Positions 1 through 8,192 of a stretch of DNA of 33,137 nucleotides are shown one piece after another. The DNA comes from Streptomyces sp. HB132 (GTDB lineage: Bacteria; Actinomycetota; Actinomycetes; Streptomycetales; Streptomycetaceae), in assembly GCF_016909575.1 (NCBI RefSeq), contig NZ_JAFBGA010000030.1:1-33137 (forward strand), given 5' to 3'. The position numbers and the translations under genes were made by a program. The stretch's first letter is position 1; every line of letters starts with the position of its first letter. The notes under the pieces were generated by a model. It was not told the origin of the DNA. It saw only the letters and a program-made list of their open reading frames with translations, and made no database searches.

Positions 1-89
1 AACTCCTTGGGATACGGCTTGGGCACTGCGACATCCTTCCAGGCCGCCTCTCAGCAAGCCAGGTCAGGTGTCACCTATTCGTGCAGCAG

Positions 90-373
90 TCCCATCTTTT
101 GTGCATCGACGAGCTCGGCTACATGGGACTCGACCGCCGCGGCGCGCCGAACTTCTCTTCCAGGTATTGACCGAGCGCGAAGAGAAGAACAGCGTCGCCA
201 TCGCTTCGAACGAGTCCTTCGGTGGCTGGACCAAGACGTTCACCGACCCCCGTCTCTGCGCGGCCATCGTCGACCGCCTCACGTTCAACGGCACCATCAT
301 CGAGACCGGCACCGACTCCTACCGCCTCGCCAGCACCCGCGCACGAGCCGAAGAACCCGCGAAGACCGGCTGA
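90..373 (+). pseudogene. IS21-family helper ATPase (IstB) remnant
   Basis: This is the 3' part of an IstB-type helper ATPase, the DNA-binding ATPase that works with IstA transposase in IS21-family elements. One frame reads LCIDELGYMGLDRRG, the Walker-B/DELG block. After a length change near 150-160 (GGCGCGCCGAACTTCTC) the next frame continues ELLFQVLTEREEKNS and AIASNESFGGWTKTF to a TGA at 371-373. The Walker A region and N-terminal half are absent. It is a truncated, frameshifted relic of an insertion sequence; no IstA remnant is visible in the 90 bases to its left. Confidence 0.8.
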
Positions 374-522
374 CTTCCCGTGAGCGTGGGGGTCGTGTCA
401 CCGTTGATCTCCGGCAGGCTTCAACCCTCACGCTCTGCCGGTCGTGGCTCTTCTGGATCTCGCCTGTCCATGCCAGCCTGAGGCGGTCTGGGGGACTTGG
501 TGGGGTGGCAGATGGGGGCAGG

Positions 523-966
523 GTGAGGGACATAGCGGTGCAGGTAAATAGCGATTTCGACGGCCGGTTGAAATGGCGCTCTCGCTATCTGATCCACAGG
601 TCCCGCCGTCGAGGCCGGACCGGGCTGCTGTTGCAGGTGGACCTGCGTGACCCGCCCCGCAGCATGTCACTCAAGTGGTGCCTGGTGTCGGTCACCGAAA
701 GTGGGCGCCAGCTTTGCAGCGTCGATCGGACCAGCATCAGAAAGTTCCGTTTCATCTCCTTGCCCCCAGGTCCGCACTCACTGCAGCTTGAGGTCACGCG
801 GCATCGCGAACGTCGCTGCACACAGGCCCAGCAGAACGTGGTGCTCGGGCAGGGAGACATTCTCCTGGTGACGTGCGACCCGGTGCAGCCGAACGTCTTC
901 TACCGGCGCAGTCCCGTGGTGGACACCTGGAGTGCGCAGATCCTTCAAGCGGATCCGAACGCCTGA
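523..966 (+). CDS. Hypothetical protein, 147 aa
   Basis: The chosen start is GTG 523 with a purine-rich GGGGGCAGG just upstream; the open frame continues leftward, but only across the istB remnant. An internal ATG at 664 is the alternative start. The C-terminal two thirds alternates hydrophobic and polar residues (KFRFISLPPGPHSLQLEV, then GDILLVTCDPVQPNVFY), suggesting a small beta-rich fold. There is no signal peptide or membrane segment. I do not recognise the family. It stands alone between the istB remnant and a strong hairpin at 1025-1054. Confidence 0.55.
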   Translation: MRDIAVQVNSDFDGRLKWRSRYLIHRSRRRGRTGLLLQVDLRDPPRSMSLKWCLVSVTESGRQLCSVDRTSIRKFRFISLPPGPHSLQLEVTRHRERRCTQAQQNVVLGQGDILLVTCDPVQPNVFYRRSPVVDTWSAQILQADPNA

Positions 967-1024
967 TCAGCTGAGGCTCGCCAAGGGCCAGCCCGAGTTT
1001 CGCTTCTGCCGCCACGTGTTTCGG

Positions 1025-1054
1025 CGGCCGGCGGCCCTTGCGGGCCGCTGGCCG
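1025..1054 (+). terminator. Strong GC hairpin, probable terminator
   Basis: The arms CGGCC-G-GCGGCCC and GGGCCGC-T-GGCCG close on a TTGC loop, about 60 bp after the 523-966 gene. There is no T tract, as is common for Streptomyces terminators. Nothing else is visible between 967 and 1176. Confidence 0.5.
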
Positions 1055-1176
1055 TCAGGCGCCCGCAGTCGCTCCGGTGCCGTCATTTCTGCTCGACAAT
1101 CACGGGCCTGTTGATCTCCAACTGACTCCGAAACCGGTCGACAAACGCTGTCCTCAGCAATCGACGAAGCCAGGGG

Positions 1177-2868
1177 GTGACGGATCGTACCCTGGAGCAG
1201 CACTTCCCCTATGGGAAATCCTCATGGAGCGGGTTTCGGGACGGGAGCCGCCTTCCTACGCGCGAGTTAGTGGAGCGGGTGGTCGGCCGGTATCTACGGG
1301 AGCCGGCTTTGCGGGCGCGTCAGCTGGATCACGGGCTGCGGCTTCTCCACGCTGCTCAGCAGGCTGCGAAGGATCTAGAGAGTGCCCCGGGACGGTCGGC
1401 CCCGTTGCCCGGGCCCAGAGCGCAGGTAGGCGACCCCACGGCTTCGGCATGGTTGCGGCTCGATGATGCTCGGCAACGGCAGATCGATGCGATGCAGAAG
1501 CTCGCTGCTTCCGAACGGCGGCGTGAAAAGCTGGAAGACATGGTTTCAGTGCTGGAAGAGCGCTGCACTTTGCTCGAGGGGGAGCGGGATCGTGCGCGCG
1601 AGGACGCTCTTGCGGAGCTTCAGCACGAGCTGCAGATGTCCACTGAGTACCGGCGCCAGGCCGACCAGAAGCTGGAGCACGCCCGTCGAGCGGAGGAGCG
1701 GGCGTATCAGTTGCGGCTGGCCGCTGAGCGGCAGGTGACGATAGAGCGGATGGCTCTGCGTCGACTGGACCAGGACGTTGCCTCGGAGCACCCTCCGCTT
1801 TCGGCGCAGTCATTGGTCCAAGAACTCAACCGGCCGCCGCTGGATCAGATCCATGAACTGCTCAACGTTGTCCAGGACCAGTTGGACGCCCAGGATGACG
1901 AGCTGAACGATCTCGACGAACAGATCGATCTCGGGGCGAGACAAGTCGCAGACGGTGGCTCCCCTCGGCCTTCTCCACGGGTCGTGCAGGGGCGCCTGGC
2001 CGAAGACCCGCAAGTTGCCGAGCATCACGTTTTCGGGGACAAACCAAGAAAACCCTTGACCAGCAAAAACGGTGCTCGAACCAGACCGAATGAGTCCGAT
2101 CGAGGGGAGACGAGGGCCGACCAGGCACGGGGCGACCTTGGCGTCAAGCAGCCGACAGAGCTGGTGATCGGCCTCAAGACAGCCAACACCCCAGCGGCAT
2201 TGTCCACCGCCCTGTCCCAACTACGACAGCGCACTGGGAGACACTCGATCAGTGAGCTGACCCAGGCAGCGTTCCCCGGCAGGCTGACAGACGACCTCGT
2301 CCTCATGACTGTCATGCGCTGGATCGACGGAGACGTCCTCCCTGACACCTGGCTGCACCTGAAATCGCTGGTCAGAGCCATGGGTGCCACGGACCAAGAA
2401 GTGGAAGCCTTCCAACAGGCGTACGCCCGCACGATCGACACCCATCTCCCGGGCCTAGCCTCCCCTAACGATCTCTCCGACCTTGCAGCGACTCGAAGGC
2501 TGACAGGAATCAGAGGCCCGCTGGCTCGACCCTGGAACTGGATCACGGCTGTCCTCAGCCCATGCCTCATCGTCCTGATCACCACCGCATACACCGCTGC
2601 TCTCCGCTCCGAGCCACGCCCCAGCCTTTGGAGACTCGCTGGCTACGGGGCGCCGTTCGTCCTCATCTGCGCCCTCGTACTGATCGCTGCGGTGAAACAG
2701 AACAAGCCGTTCCTCACAGCGGGAGGACGGCGCGCACAGAGTCGGTCGGCCAGAGTCAGCCTGGGTGTGACTCTGATTGCCTTCCCGGTGGGGCTGGCCG
2801 CGCCGTGGGTTCTCAACTCCGAGGGGACCGGACGATGGCTCGCAACCCTCATAGGGCTTGTCCAGTAG
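1177..2868 (+). CDS. Coiled-coil membrane protein with HTH-like segments, 563 aa
   Basis: GTG 1177 is the first usual start after an in-frame TGA at 1123. Residues 1-70 resemble the second half of an Xre-like helix-turn-helix domain (FRDGSRLPTRELVERVV). A long charged heptad-rich coiled coil covers about 95-200. A second domain with Xre-like spacing lies at about 330-420 (LSQLRQRTGRHSISELTQAA, then TWLHLKSLVRAMG). Three hydrophobic segments follow at about 456-476, 491-507 and 527-547, so the long N-terminal part is probably cytoplasmic. Similar HTH/coiled-coil/membrane layouts occur in Streptomyces proteins of unknown role. The first HTH may have lost its start. Function unknown. Confidence 0.75.
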   Translation: MTDRTLEQHFPYGKSSWSGFRDGSRLPTRELVERVVGRYLREPALRARQLDHGLRLLHAAQQAAKDLESAPGRSAPLPGPRAQVGDPTASAWLRLDDARQRQIDAMQKLAASERRREKLEDMVSVLEERCTLLEGERDRAREDALAELQHELQMSTEYRRQADQKLEHARRAEERAYQLRLAAERQVTIERMALRRLDQDVASEHPPLSAQSLVQELNRPPLDQIHELLNVVQDQLDAQDDELNDLDEQIDLGARQVADGGSPRPSPRVVQGRLAEDPQVAEHHVFGDKPRKPLTSKNGARTRPNESDRGETRADQARGDLGVKQPTELVIGLKTANTPAALSTALSQLRQRTGRHSISELTQAAFPGRLTDDLVLMTVMRWIDGDVLPDTWLHLKSLVRAMGATDQEVEAFQQAYARTIDTHLPGLASPNDLSDLAATRRLTGIRGPLARPWNWITAVLSPCLIVLITTAYTAALRSEPRPSLWRLAGYGAPFVLICALVLIAAVKQNKPFLTAGGRRAQSRSARVSLGVTLIAFPVGLAAPWVLNSEGTGRWLATLIGLVQ

Positions 2869-3116
2869 CTGAGAAGACCGTCAGAAGGAGCAAGGAGCTC
2901 AGGCTGGCGGCCGCAGCCCGGTGTGGTTCACCTCACCGCCCTCGGGTGAAGGAAGCCTGGAACAATTCCGGGCTGTTGTCGGTTCAACTGGTTGTGGGTA
3001 CGGAGGGGACTGTGTCCCCGGGCCTCACCTGTTGCCCATGGGGAAGATCGTTCGGCTGAAGCCCGATGGAGCCCTCTGCTGAGAGGCGACCGTCCTCCGC
3101 ACCCACACCCCTACTG
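2869..3116. other. Intergenic stretch with inverted repeats
   Basis: There is no convincing gene. Short inverted repeats include TTCACC...GGTGAA around 2928-2954 and GGGAC-TGT-GTCCC near 3008-3018. A 14-codon ORF (ATG 3040, MGKIVRLKPDGALC) lies shortly before the terminator at 3117. The arrangement would suit a small RNA or leader transcript, but nothing proves transcription. Confidence 0.3.
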
Positions 3117-3150
3117 CCCCGGCTGGCCCCCCGACCAGCCGGGGCTTTCC
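3117..3150 (+). terminator. Intrinsic-type terminator hairpin
   Basis: This is a perfect 10-bp stem, CCCCGGCTGG (3117-3126) and CCAGCCGGGG (3135-3144), with an 8-nt loop followed by CTTTCC. It ends whatever is transcribed rightward from the 1177-2868 gene or the stretch after it. Confidence 0.7.
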
Positions 3151-3243
3151 CGTGCCTGCGCTGCACTGCCTGCCGGGCGGGTAGCCCTTGTGTCGTCTGA
3201 TTCAGACCCGTGTGACCAGAAGTGATCTTCTGGTGACGGGCTG

Positions 3244-3747
3244 TCAGTGGTGGCTGCTTTGATGGGTCGGCTGCGCAAGGGGCCGGTCGAAGACGCCGAT
3301 CTTCTGCAGGTCGGAGGCCAGGACGTGGACGCCGGTTTCCTCGGCCAGCTCACGCACCGCCGCCTCGATGGCGGTCTCTCCCCTGTCCACGTGTCCGCCC
3401 GGCAGCGCCCACGCGCCCTCGTAGGGCGGCCAGCCACGCTCGATGAGCAGCACGTCGCCATCCGGCGTCATCGCGACCACGTCGGCGGTGTAGCGGATGC
3501 TCTCGGGCTCGGGCTCGGTCCGGTTGTGGACTCCGGCGGGCAGGAGGTCCTGTTCGACGTCGCGGTGCTCGATGGTGACCGCGTCGCCGACGTCGCGCAG
3601 TAGCTCGTAGGAGGCGCGGGCCAGGCCGACGCTGCTTTTCCGGACCAAGGGACCGAGAGGTGGCCTGACACCTGTTGCCCCGTGACTCCTCAGGTTTTCT
3701 GGAGTGGTGTGCGCGGACGTGGGGCGACGGATAGCTTCCATAGACAT
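3244..3747 (-). CDS. Nudix hydrolase, C-terminally truncated
   Basis: The protein carries an intact Nudix box, GGHVDRGETAIEAAVRELAE followed by ETGV (about residues 117-140), preceded by the strand DVVAMTPDGDVLLIERG. Nudix enzymes cleave nucleoside-diphosphate-linked compounds with Mg2+ held by the box glutamates. The fold normally continues for 50 or more residues after the box, but here it ends after KIGVFDRP with an unrelated tail, so the 3' end was lost. ATG 3747 is chosen (167 aa); ATG 3741 is the alternative. The 5' end faces the lipoprotein gene at 3774. A hairpin (CCAGAAG-TGAT-CTTCTGG, 3216-3233) lies just beyond the stop. Activity is doubtful. Confidence 0.65.
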   Translation of the reverse strand: MSMEAIRRPTSAHTTPENLRSHGATGVRPPLGPLVRKSSVGLARASYELLRDVGDAVTIEHRDVEQDLLPAGVHNRTEPEPESIRYTADVVAMTPDGDVLLIERGWPPYEGAWALPGGHVDRGETAIEAAVRELAEETGVHVLASDLQKIGVFDRPLAQPTHQSSHH

Positions 3748-3773
3748 GCCGTCTTTTGGGGAGGAAGGCGAAA

Positions 3774-5099
3774 ATGAAGAAATTGCTGACTGTTGTGTTG
3801 GTGGGAGCAGTCGTGGCGGCGTTGGGAGCCTGTGAGGCGGCGGGAGATGGCGCGGGCAAGCCCAATGGAGGCGGAGCATCGGAATCCGGTCAAGCCGTGT
3901 CTACGGCGCCCAAGGCTGCGCAGGAGCAAGTTCCTCCGGGGTTCGATGGCGGTAAGGGCTGGGCCGTGATGCAGTCGGAGCGGTTGACCCAGCCGTCCGT
4001 TGCCCCACACTCTCCCTTGGTGCTATTCCTGAAGACCCACGAGGGCGGCACGGCGTTCGGCGTGGAAGCGCGGGATGCCAGCACTGGAGCCGTCCGCTGG
4101 TCGAGCGCGGCGTGGAAGCCCAGTGAGCGGCCGGCCGAGTTTCGTGCGGACGATGTGAAACTCGTCGTGACGAGCAAGGACGGGAAGGATTACGCGGTGC
4201 TTGTCGCGGGAGTCCAGGAGGGAAAGGACGCTATCGCCCAGGGCAAGGCCATCGCGAAGGCTGCGGTTTTCCCCACTGGCTCCTCCGGCGCGAATGTGGC
4301 GCCGGCACGCCAGGTCAGCATCCCCGAGGGCACCAGCGAGGCGGTTCCTCACGACAAGGCCGGCACGCTCGCCTTCTGGAACAGTGCGGGCGTCAGGGTC
4401 GTCGATGTAACGACTGGCGCGATCGCCTCGCGCCAAGACTCCCGCGGCCAGGACTATCTGCTGAAGGTCCAGGGACCCGCGAACGGCACCTTCCAAATCG
4501 TCGACGCGTGGCCGGGGAAGAATATTGTTCCTACCGGGGCGAAAAAGACGTCTGGTGTTGAACACGGACAGGCTCACGGCGTACGTGGTGGCTACGCCGT
4601 GGCTCAGTGGCCGTCCAAGGATGCGGCCTACTCCTCGCTCGGACTGCCGATGAACCATGTGTGGTCGCTGCACGATGAGCGCACAGGGAACCCGGCGTAC
4701 ACCGTTGCGTGCAACGGGCTGAGCGACGCCCAGATCAGCTCGGAGAACAAGGCCGTGCTCAGTGACAACGGACGCTATCTCGTCACCGCGTATATGGCCT
4801 TCGACCTCCAGGCCGAGAAGGGCTACTGCTTCGGTGGAACCCAGGACAGGGCCCGGGTGGACTTCATGGGAGTGGACAACGCCGGCATCGCCTACGGCAA
4901 TGCCCGGACGCCGGCCGGAACGGGCGTCCCTGTCTCCGTCAACCTCGCAACCGGCGCCCACACCGAACTCAGCGGCGTCACGCTCCCTACCCGGGTGACC
5001 GGGGACGTGGCCCTCTACGAAACGGTGCCGGTGAACGAGGAAGACCCTGCAGCTGATCCGACCCACCACGCCGTTCTCAGCGTCTACCCCAAGCGCTGA
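3774..5099 (+). CDS. Secreted lipoprotein, probable beta-propeller-like fold, 441 aa
   Basis: ATG 3774 follows a GGGGAGGAAGG ribosome site. The first residues MKKLLTVVLVGAVVAALGAC form a lipoprotein signal with Cys20 as the lipidation site, followed by a Gly/Ser/Asn-rich linker. The remainder has repeated strands of the kind GTLAFWNSAGVRVVDVTTGA and VSVNLATGAHTELSG, resembling the blades of a quinoprotein or WD-like propeller. No catalytic motif is visible. It is predicted to sit on the outer face of the membrane and is transcribed divergently from the truncated Nudix gene. Substrate and partner are unknown. Confidence 0.85.
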   Translation: MKKLLTVVLVGAVVAALGACEAAGDGAGKPNGGGASESGQAVSTAPKAAQEQVPPGFDGGKGWAVMQSERLTQPSVAPHSPLVLFLKTHEGGTAFGVEARDASTGAVRWSSAAWKPSERPAEFRADDVKLVVTSKDGKDYAVLVAGVQEGKDAIAQGKAIAKAAVFPTGSSGANVAPARQVSIPEGTSEAVPHDKAGTLAFWNSAGVRVVDVTTGAIASRQDSRGQDYLLKVQGPANGTFQIVDAWPGKNIVPTGAKKTSGVEHGQAHGVRGGYAVAQWPSKDAAYSSLGLPMNHVWSLHDERTGNPAYTVACNGLSDAQISSENKAVLSDNGRYLVTAYMAFDLQAEKGYCFGGTQDRARVDFMGVDNAGIAYGNARTPAGTGVPVSVNLATGAHTELSGVTLPTRVTGDVALYETVPVNEEDPAADPTHHAVLSVYPKR

Positions 5100-5164
5100 T
5101 CTGCCGGACCGGGGATGCGCCCTGCTCAGCGTGTTCTTCCGTAGTCCGGTCAACGACTCGGTGC

Positions 5165-5420
5165 CGGCCGCCGGTGCAGCCCCACGCGATCGTGACGTCT
5201 GCGCCGGTGTCCTCGGCGAGGCTGCGGGCGGTGACGACCGCGTTGAACGCGAGCCGTTCGGCGCCCGGGGTGGTCATGACGTGGTGGAAGACCTCCTGGT
5301 CGAGGCCCGTGCGGTGCTTCAGCTCCGGGTTGTGGGACGGGTTGCGGAGCAGGGCCCGGAGGTCGAAGCGGTGTGGTGGGGGAGGGGGTTCGTCATGCCG
5401 TGGGTGAGGCCGTACGTACG
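5165..5420 (-). pseudogene. RapZ C-terminal-domain-like protein remnant
   Basis: Read on the minus strand, two frames joined by one shift near 5365 give LPHHRFDLRALLRNPSHNPE, KHRTGLDQEVFHHVMTTPGA, RLAFNAVVTARSLAEDTGAD and VTIAWGCTGGRHR. The DLRALLRNP and CTGGRHR blocks are typical of the RapZ C-terminal domain found alone in actinomycetes. Normally more sequence follows GGRHR (SVV-type helix), but here it decays after RVVDRTT. So the gene is frameshifted and 3'-truncated. It overlaps the start of the plus-strand gene at 5395 in antisense. Confidence 0.65.
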
Positions 5421-5748
5421 CAGGGACGGAACGAAGGTCCGGGGATACTCGCGGTGGGCCGCGGGCGGGCGTCGGGAGATGTCGATCGTGGTCATGGTCG
5501 GGCTGGCGGTGGTCGTGCTGGGGAATCCGCCGAGCTCCGCCGACGGCCCGGAGAAGACTCCTCGTCCAGCGTCGTCATCCGTGTATCCGGTCAAGTTCCC
5601 CGAGACACGGAAGTCGACGACCAGGCCGAGGCCTCAGCCGACTGTCTCGTACCCGATCAAGTTCCCCAAAGTGCGGAAGGCTCCGGCGCGGCCGGCACCG
5701 CGGGCCACGGTGACGTATCCGATTCCGTGGAGCCGGGGCAGCCGATGA
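5395..5748 (+). CDS. Small membrane-anchored protein with YP[VI]KFP repeats, 117 aa
   Basis: From ATG 5395 the product begins RPYVRRDGTKVRGYSRW, a basic segment like that at the start of many Streptomyces surface or phage-type proteins. A hydrophobic segment (SIVVMVGLAVVVLGN) and three spaced repeats follow (VYPVKFP, SYPIKFP, TYPIPW) in a Pro/Arg-rich tail. Its stop overlaps the ATG of the next gene (ATGA at 5745), so it is probably cotranslated with the Mrr-like nuclease. The 5' half overlaps the RapZ-like remnant in antisense, and translation could instead begin at a later start. Function unknown. Confidence 0.5.
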   Translation: MPWVRPYVRRDGTKVRGYSRWAAGGRREMSIVVMVGLAVVVLGNPPSSADGPEKTPRPASSSVYPVKFPETRKSTTRPRPQPTVSYPIKFPKVRKAPARPAPRATVTYPIPWSRGSR

Positions 5749-6443
5749 GCGCCCGCCGCCGTCCTGTCCGGCGACGGGGAAGGCCTCGGTCACGGAAGCG
5801 GAAGCAGGCTTACACCGCCGGCGAGGTGCTCCTCGGCGTCCTCGTCATCGTCTGGCTGGTCTCCGGGTTGCTGGACTGGCTCGCCGCCCACCCCTGGGTC
5901 CCGTCTTTTGTTCTGCTGACGGCGGGAGCCGGAGCTTTCCTCTGGTTCCGGCTCCGTGCGCAGGAGCAGCGACAAAGGCAAGCGCAGACCAGAACCCTGC
6001 GGTATCAGATGGCGCGTCTGGACCAGCTGCAGCACCGCCAGTTCGAGCACGCGATACGTGACCTGATGCTTCGCGACGGCTGTCATGACGCCGTCCAGGT
6101 CGGCGGCGCCGGCGACAACGGCGCGGACGTCAAGGCCACCGACCCCTTCGGCCGCCGGTGGGTCATCCAGTGCAAGCACCGTCGCGCTGGCCTCGCCGGA
6201 GCAGCCGTCGGAACGCCGGACCTGCATGTCCTGAACGGCACCGGACGCCCCGTACACAAGGGCGATGTGATCGTCCTGGTCACCAACGGCCGCTTCACCA
6301 AGCCTGCCCTGGACTTCGCCCAGTCACAGCGTCTGCATCTCGTCGACCGGCACACCCTGGCCAGTTGGGCCGAAGGCTCACGTCCTCTGTGGGAGCTCCT
6401 GCGCGCGGTGCCGCCTCCAAGGAGGCCGACCTCGCTCTCATGA
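5745..6443 (+). CDS. Membrane-anchored Mrr-like restriction endonuclease, 232 aa
   Basis: Residues 1-22 are strongly basic. Two hydrophobic segments (about 24-47 and 50-70) form a membrane hairpin. The C-terminal part (about 98-215) is an Mrr-type PD-(D/E)xK nuclease domain: FEHAIRDLMLRDG, then GGAGDNGADVKATD with Asp128, then RWVIQCKH with the Gln142-x-Lys144 pair, then DVIVLVTNGRFTKPALDFA. In this family the domain cuts modified or foreign DNA. Homologues with the same short TM-Mrr layout are common in Streptomyces. It is coupled by a 4-bp overlap to the repeat-tail protein at 5395. Confidence 0.8.
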   Translation: MSARRRPVRRRGRPRSRKRKQAYTAGEVLLGVLVIVWLVSGLLDWLAAHPWVPSFVLLTAGAGAFLWFRLRAQEQRQRQAQTRTLRYQMARLDQLQHRQFEHAIRDLMLRDGCHDAVQVGGAGDNGADVKATDPFGRRWVIQCKHRRAGLAGAAVGTPDLHVLNGTGRPVHKGDVIVLVTNGRFTKPALDFAQSQRLHLVDRHTLASWAEGSRPLWELLRAVPPPRRPTSLS

Positions 6444-6586
6444 GAGGCCGCTCCGAGGCTCACCCAGCCTGGGCTCCGTAGGCCGACTTGCGAACCACGC
6501 GGCGCGCAAACAGCCGGGTGAGGGCCTGATCACTGGGGGTCCTCCTGATCGAAGATGCACCAAGAATCGAACAGGTGATCTAATAA

Positions 6587-6839
6587 GTGGATGGAGTCCT
6601 TCCCCTCCCCGACGACCTGGTCCAGACCCAGCGGGCCTGGCATGCCGCCTACCGCGAGCTCGCCGCGCCCCGCCCTCGCCACACCACCGCGCTGCGCCGC
6701 CGCCTGCTGGGGTTGTCCGTGCGGATCCAGTGGCATCCGTTCTGGTCCACTCCTGACGGCCGGCCGTGTCCCCGCGGCCCGGGTGGAGCTGAAGCGCCTC
6801 GCCCGCCGCCACGGGCAGCTCGAGGCGAGGACGGCATGA
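6587..6839 (+). pseudogene. Frameshifted small plasmid-type protein
   Basis: The frame from GTG 6587 reads LPDDLVQTQRAWHAAYRELA, then TTALRRRLLGLSVRIQWHPF. After a shift at about 6755-6770 another frame supplies PAARVELKRLARRHGQLEAR to a TGA at 6837. The joined product of about 82 aa resembles a short Streptomyces protein family typically encoded just before LexA-like or SpdB-type plasmid genes. The stop overlaps the next start (ATGA at 6836), so the two were once translationally coupled. A sequencing error could mimic the shift, but the neighbour is also shifted. Confidence 0.55.
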
Positions 6840-7056
6840 GTCGGCCGGGTGCCCTGTTCGACCGGCAAGCGGCAATCCTGCGGGTTATCCAGGACTGGAT
6901 CACCGAGCACGGAGAAGCGCCGACCGTCCGGGAGATCGGGGCGCGGGTGGGGCTGGCGCCGCCGGATCGGTCACCTACCAGCTGGGCCGGCTCGAAGCCC
7001 GGGGCCTTATCAGCCGGACCGGAAGCCGGTGGCGCTCCTGCTGCCTGTGCGCGTGA
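6836..7056 (+). pseudogene. LexA N-terminal-like winged-helix protein, frameshifted
   Basis: From ATG 6836 one frame reads RQAAILRVIQDWITEHGEAP and TVREIGARVGLA. After a one-base loss at about 6958-6965 the next frame gives GSVTYQLGRLEARGLISRTG and RWRSCCLCA, then stop. This is the LexA-type DNA-binding winged helix without the peptidase domain, a common small regulator on actinomycete plasmids. The shift lies between the recognition helix and the following helix, so the product is probably inactive. Confidence 0.65.
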
Positions 7057-7386
7057 GGTGTCTTTCCTGCGGCGTGGATCCGGTACGCGGCCAGGTGCGC
7101 AATCCGAGCAGTGCTCCCGCGGTGCCCTTCGCAGGGCACCGGGCGGGTGCGCAATCTGCGTAGTGCAGGCGGGAGGACAGGTGCGGGGGTGCGGTAGATC
7201 TCGCCGGGTGATTGCCGGTGTCAGTCGTCGGGGGTGCTGTTGCTGGCGCCGCAGGACCGGCAGTCCCACTTGCTGGGCAGTCCATAGTGCGTGGTGGTCC
7301 CAGTCGCCCCCCGCCGCCAGCGCGTCGACGAGGCCGGCGCCCACCGTGAAAGCCACGCGCCTGCCCTGCTCAGCCCTTGCCTGGCA
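7057..7386. other. Gene-poor stretch with zinc-ribbon-like scrap
   Basis: No intact gene is seen. On the minus strand at about 7288-7221 a short frame ends KWDCRSCGASNSTPDD, a CxxC half zinc ribbon that may be the tail of a lost small protein. Two near copies of a GGTGCGCAATC motif lie at about 7094 and 7149. The rest shows no clear structure. Confidence 0.3.
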
Positions 7387-7986
7387 TCAGTGCCGGTGAC
7401 GCCAGTACTGGTGTGCTTTCAGTACCTCGTAGTTCCAGGTGGAGCGCTGTTGCGTCGAAGAGTGGCCGGCCGGGACACCGAGTTGTTCGGCGATGGTGGG
7501 GAACCGGGGGTGCATCTGGCGGTCGCCGACCGTGACCAGGGCTGAGGGCAGTGGCTCCTTCTGGTCGCGGTCGTCGTCGACGAGCCACAGCAGGACGCTC
7601 TCGTCATCGCGGTGCAGACTCATTAGGGCGGTCAGACGCTTGCGGATCACTGCCCACGTGGTGGTGGTCCCGGCCCGGGCGGTCTGCTCCAGCAACGGCC
7701 GCAGGTCGGTCGCGAGCTCCGCGAGCCGCCCCGCTTCCAGGAGCCCCGGCTGACCGTCCCGAGGAACGGGGCGCCCTTGCGCAGGTATGGGCGAAGGATC
7801 GCGGGTCACCGGTGCGGGCGGTGCCGTCCGCACCGGCGGCTGCACCGGTTCCGGCGCGGGGGCGCGAGGTGCGTCGGAGGACCACACCGTCCTTGGCCGT
7901 ACGACGGGAGTCTGTGTGGAGACCGGCCGCTTCGTGGGTCTCTGACGCGGGGCGGGCGGGGCCTTGGCCGGCTGCGGCCGTGGCTC
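7387..7986 (-). pseudogene. 3' part of a host gene split by the Tn3-family element
   Basis: This open frame of about 199 codons runs EPRPQPAKAPPAPRQRPTKR, a Pro/Arg-rich linker, into a folded C-terminal part (TTTTWAVIRKRLTALMSLHR, then LPSALVTVGDRQMHP, ending YEVLKAHQYWRHRH). Its 5' boundary is the CTGTG target duplication of the transposon. Joining it to 15606-15831 through one copy of the duplication keeps the frame and gives a 276-aa protein. The C-terminal domain recurs in other Streptomyces proteins as I recall them, but its function is unknown to me. Confidence 0.85.
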
Positions 7987-7991
7987 CTGTG

Positions 7992-8037
7992 GGGGTCCAG
8001 CCAAGGTGAGCCCAAAAGGGGCAGCGAGATGATCTTG
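7992..8037 (+). repeat. Tn3-family left terminal inverted repeat
   Basis: The 46-bp repeat matches the reverse complement of 15555-15600 at 44 positions. The mismatches lie in the segment GCAGCGAGAT, which is GCAGTGGGAT at the other end. The direct repeat CTGTG (7987-7991) abuts it. Confidence 0.93.
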
Positions 8038-8192
8038 AAGGTCTGAGCCGCTGTTCTTGCGGACCTACCACTGAGGGCGTGACCGTGTTGCCTATTCCCC
8101 GGTTCTGATCTTCCCCGGCTTGCTTCCCGGGATGATCCGGCACGTGGGCGCGTGAGAAGCGTCCGTTCAGTGCTGGGCCTCGGGTGGGTGGG

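Noticed and set aside
4023..5153. A 376-codon minus-strand open frame opposite the lipoprotein
   Set aside because: The plus strand has a ribosome site, lipoprotein signal and normal composition; the minus frame has none of these.
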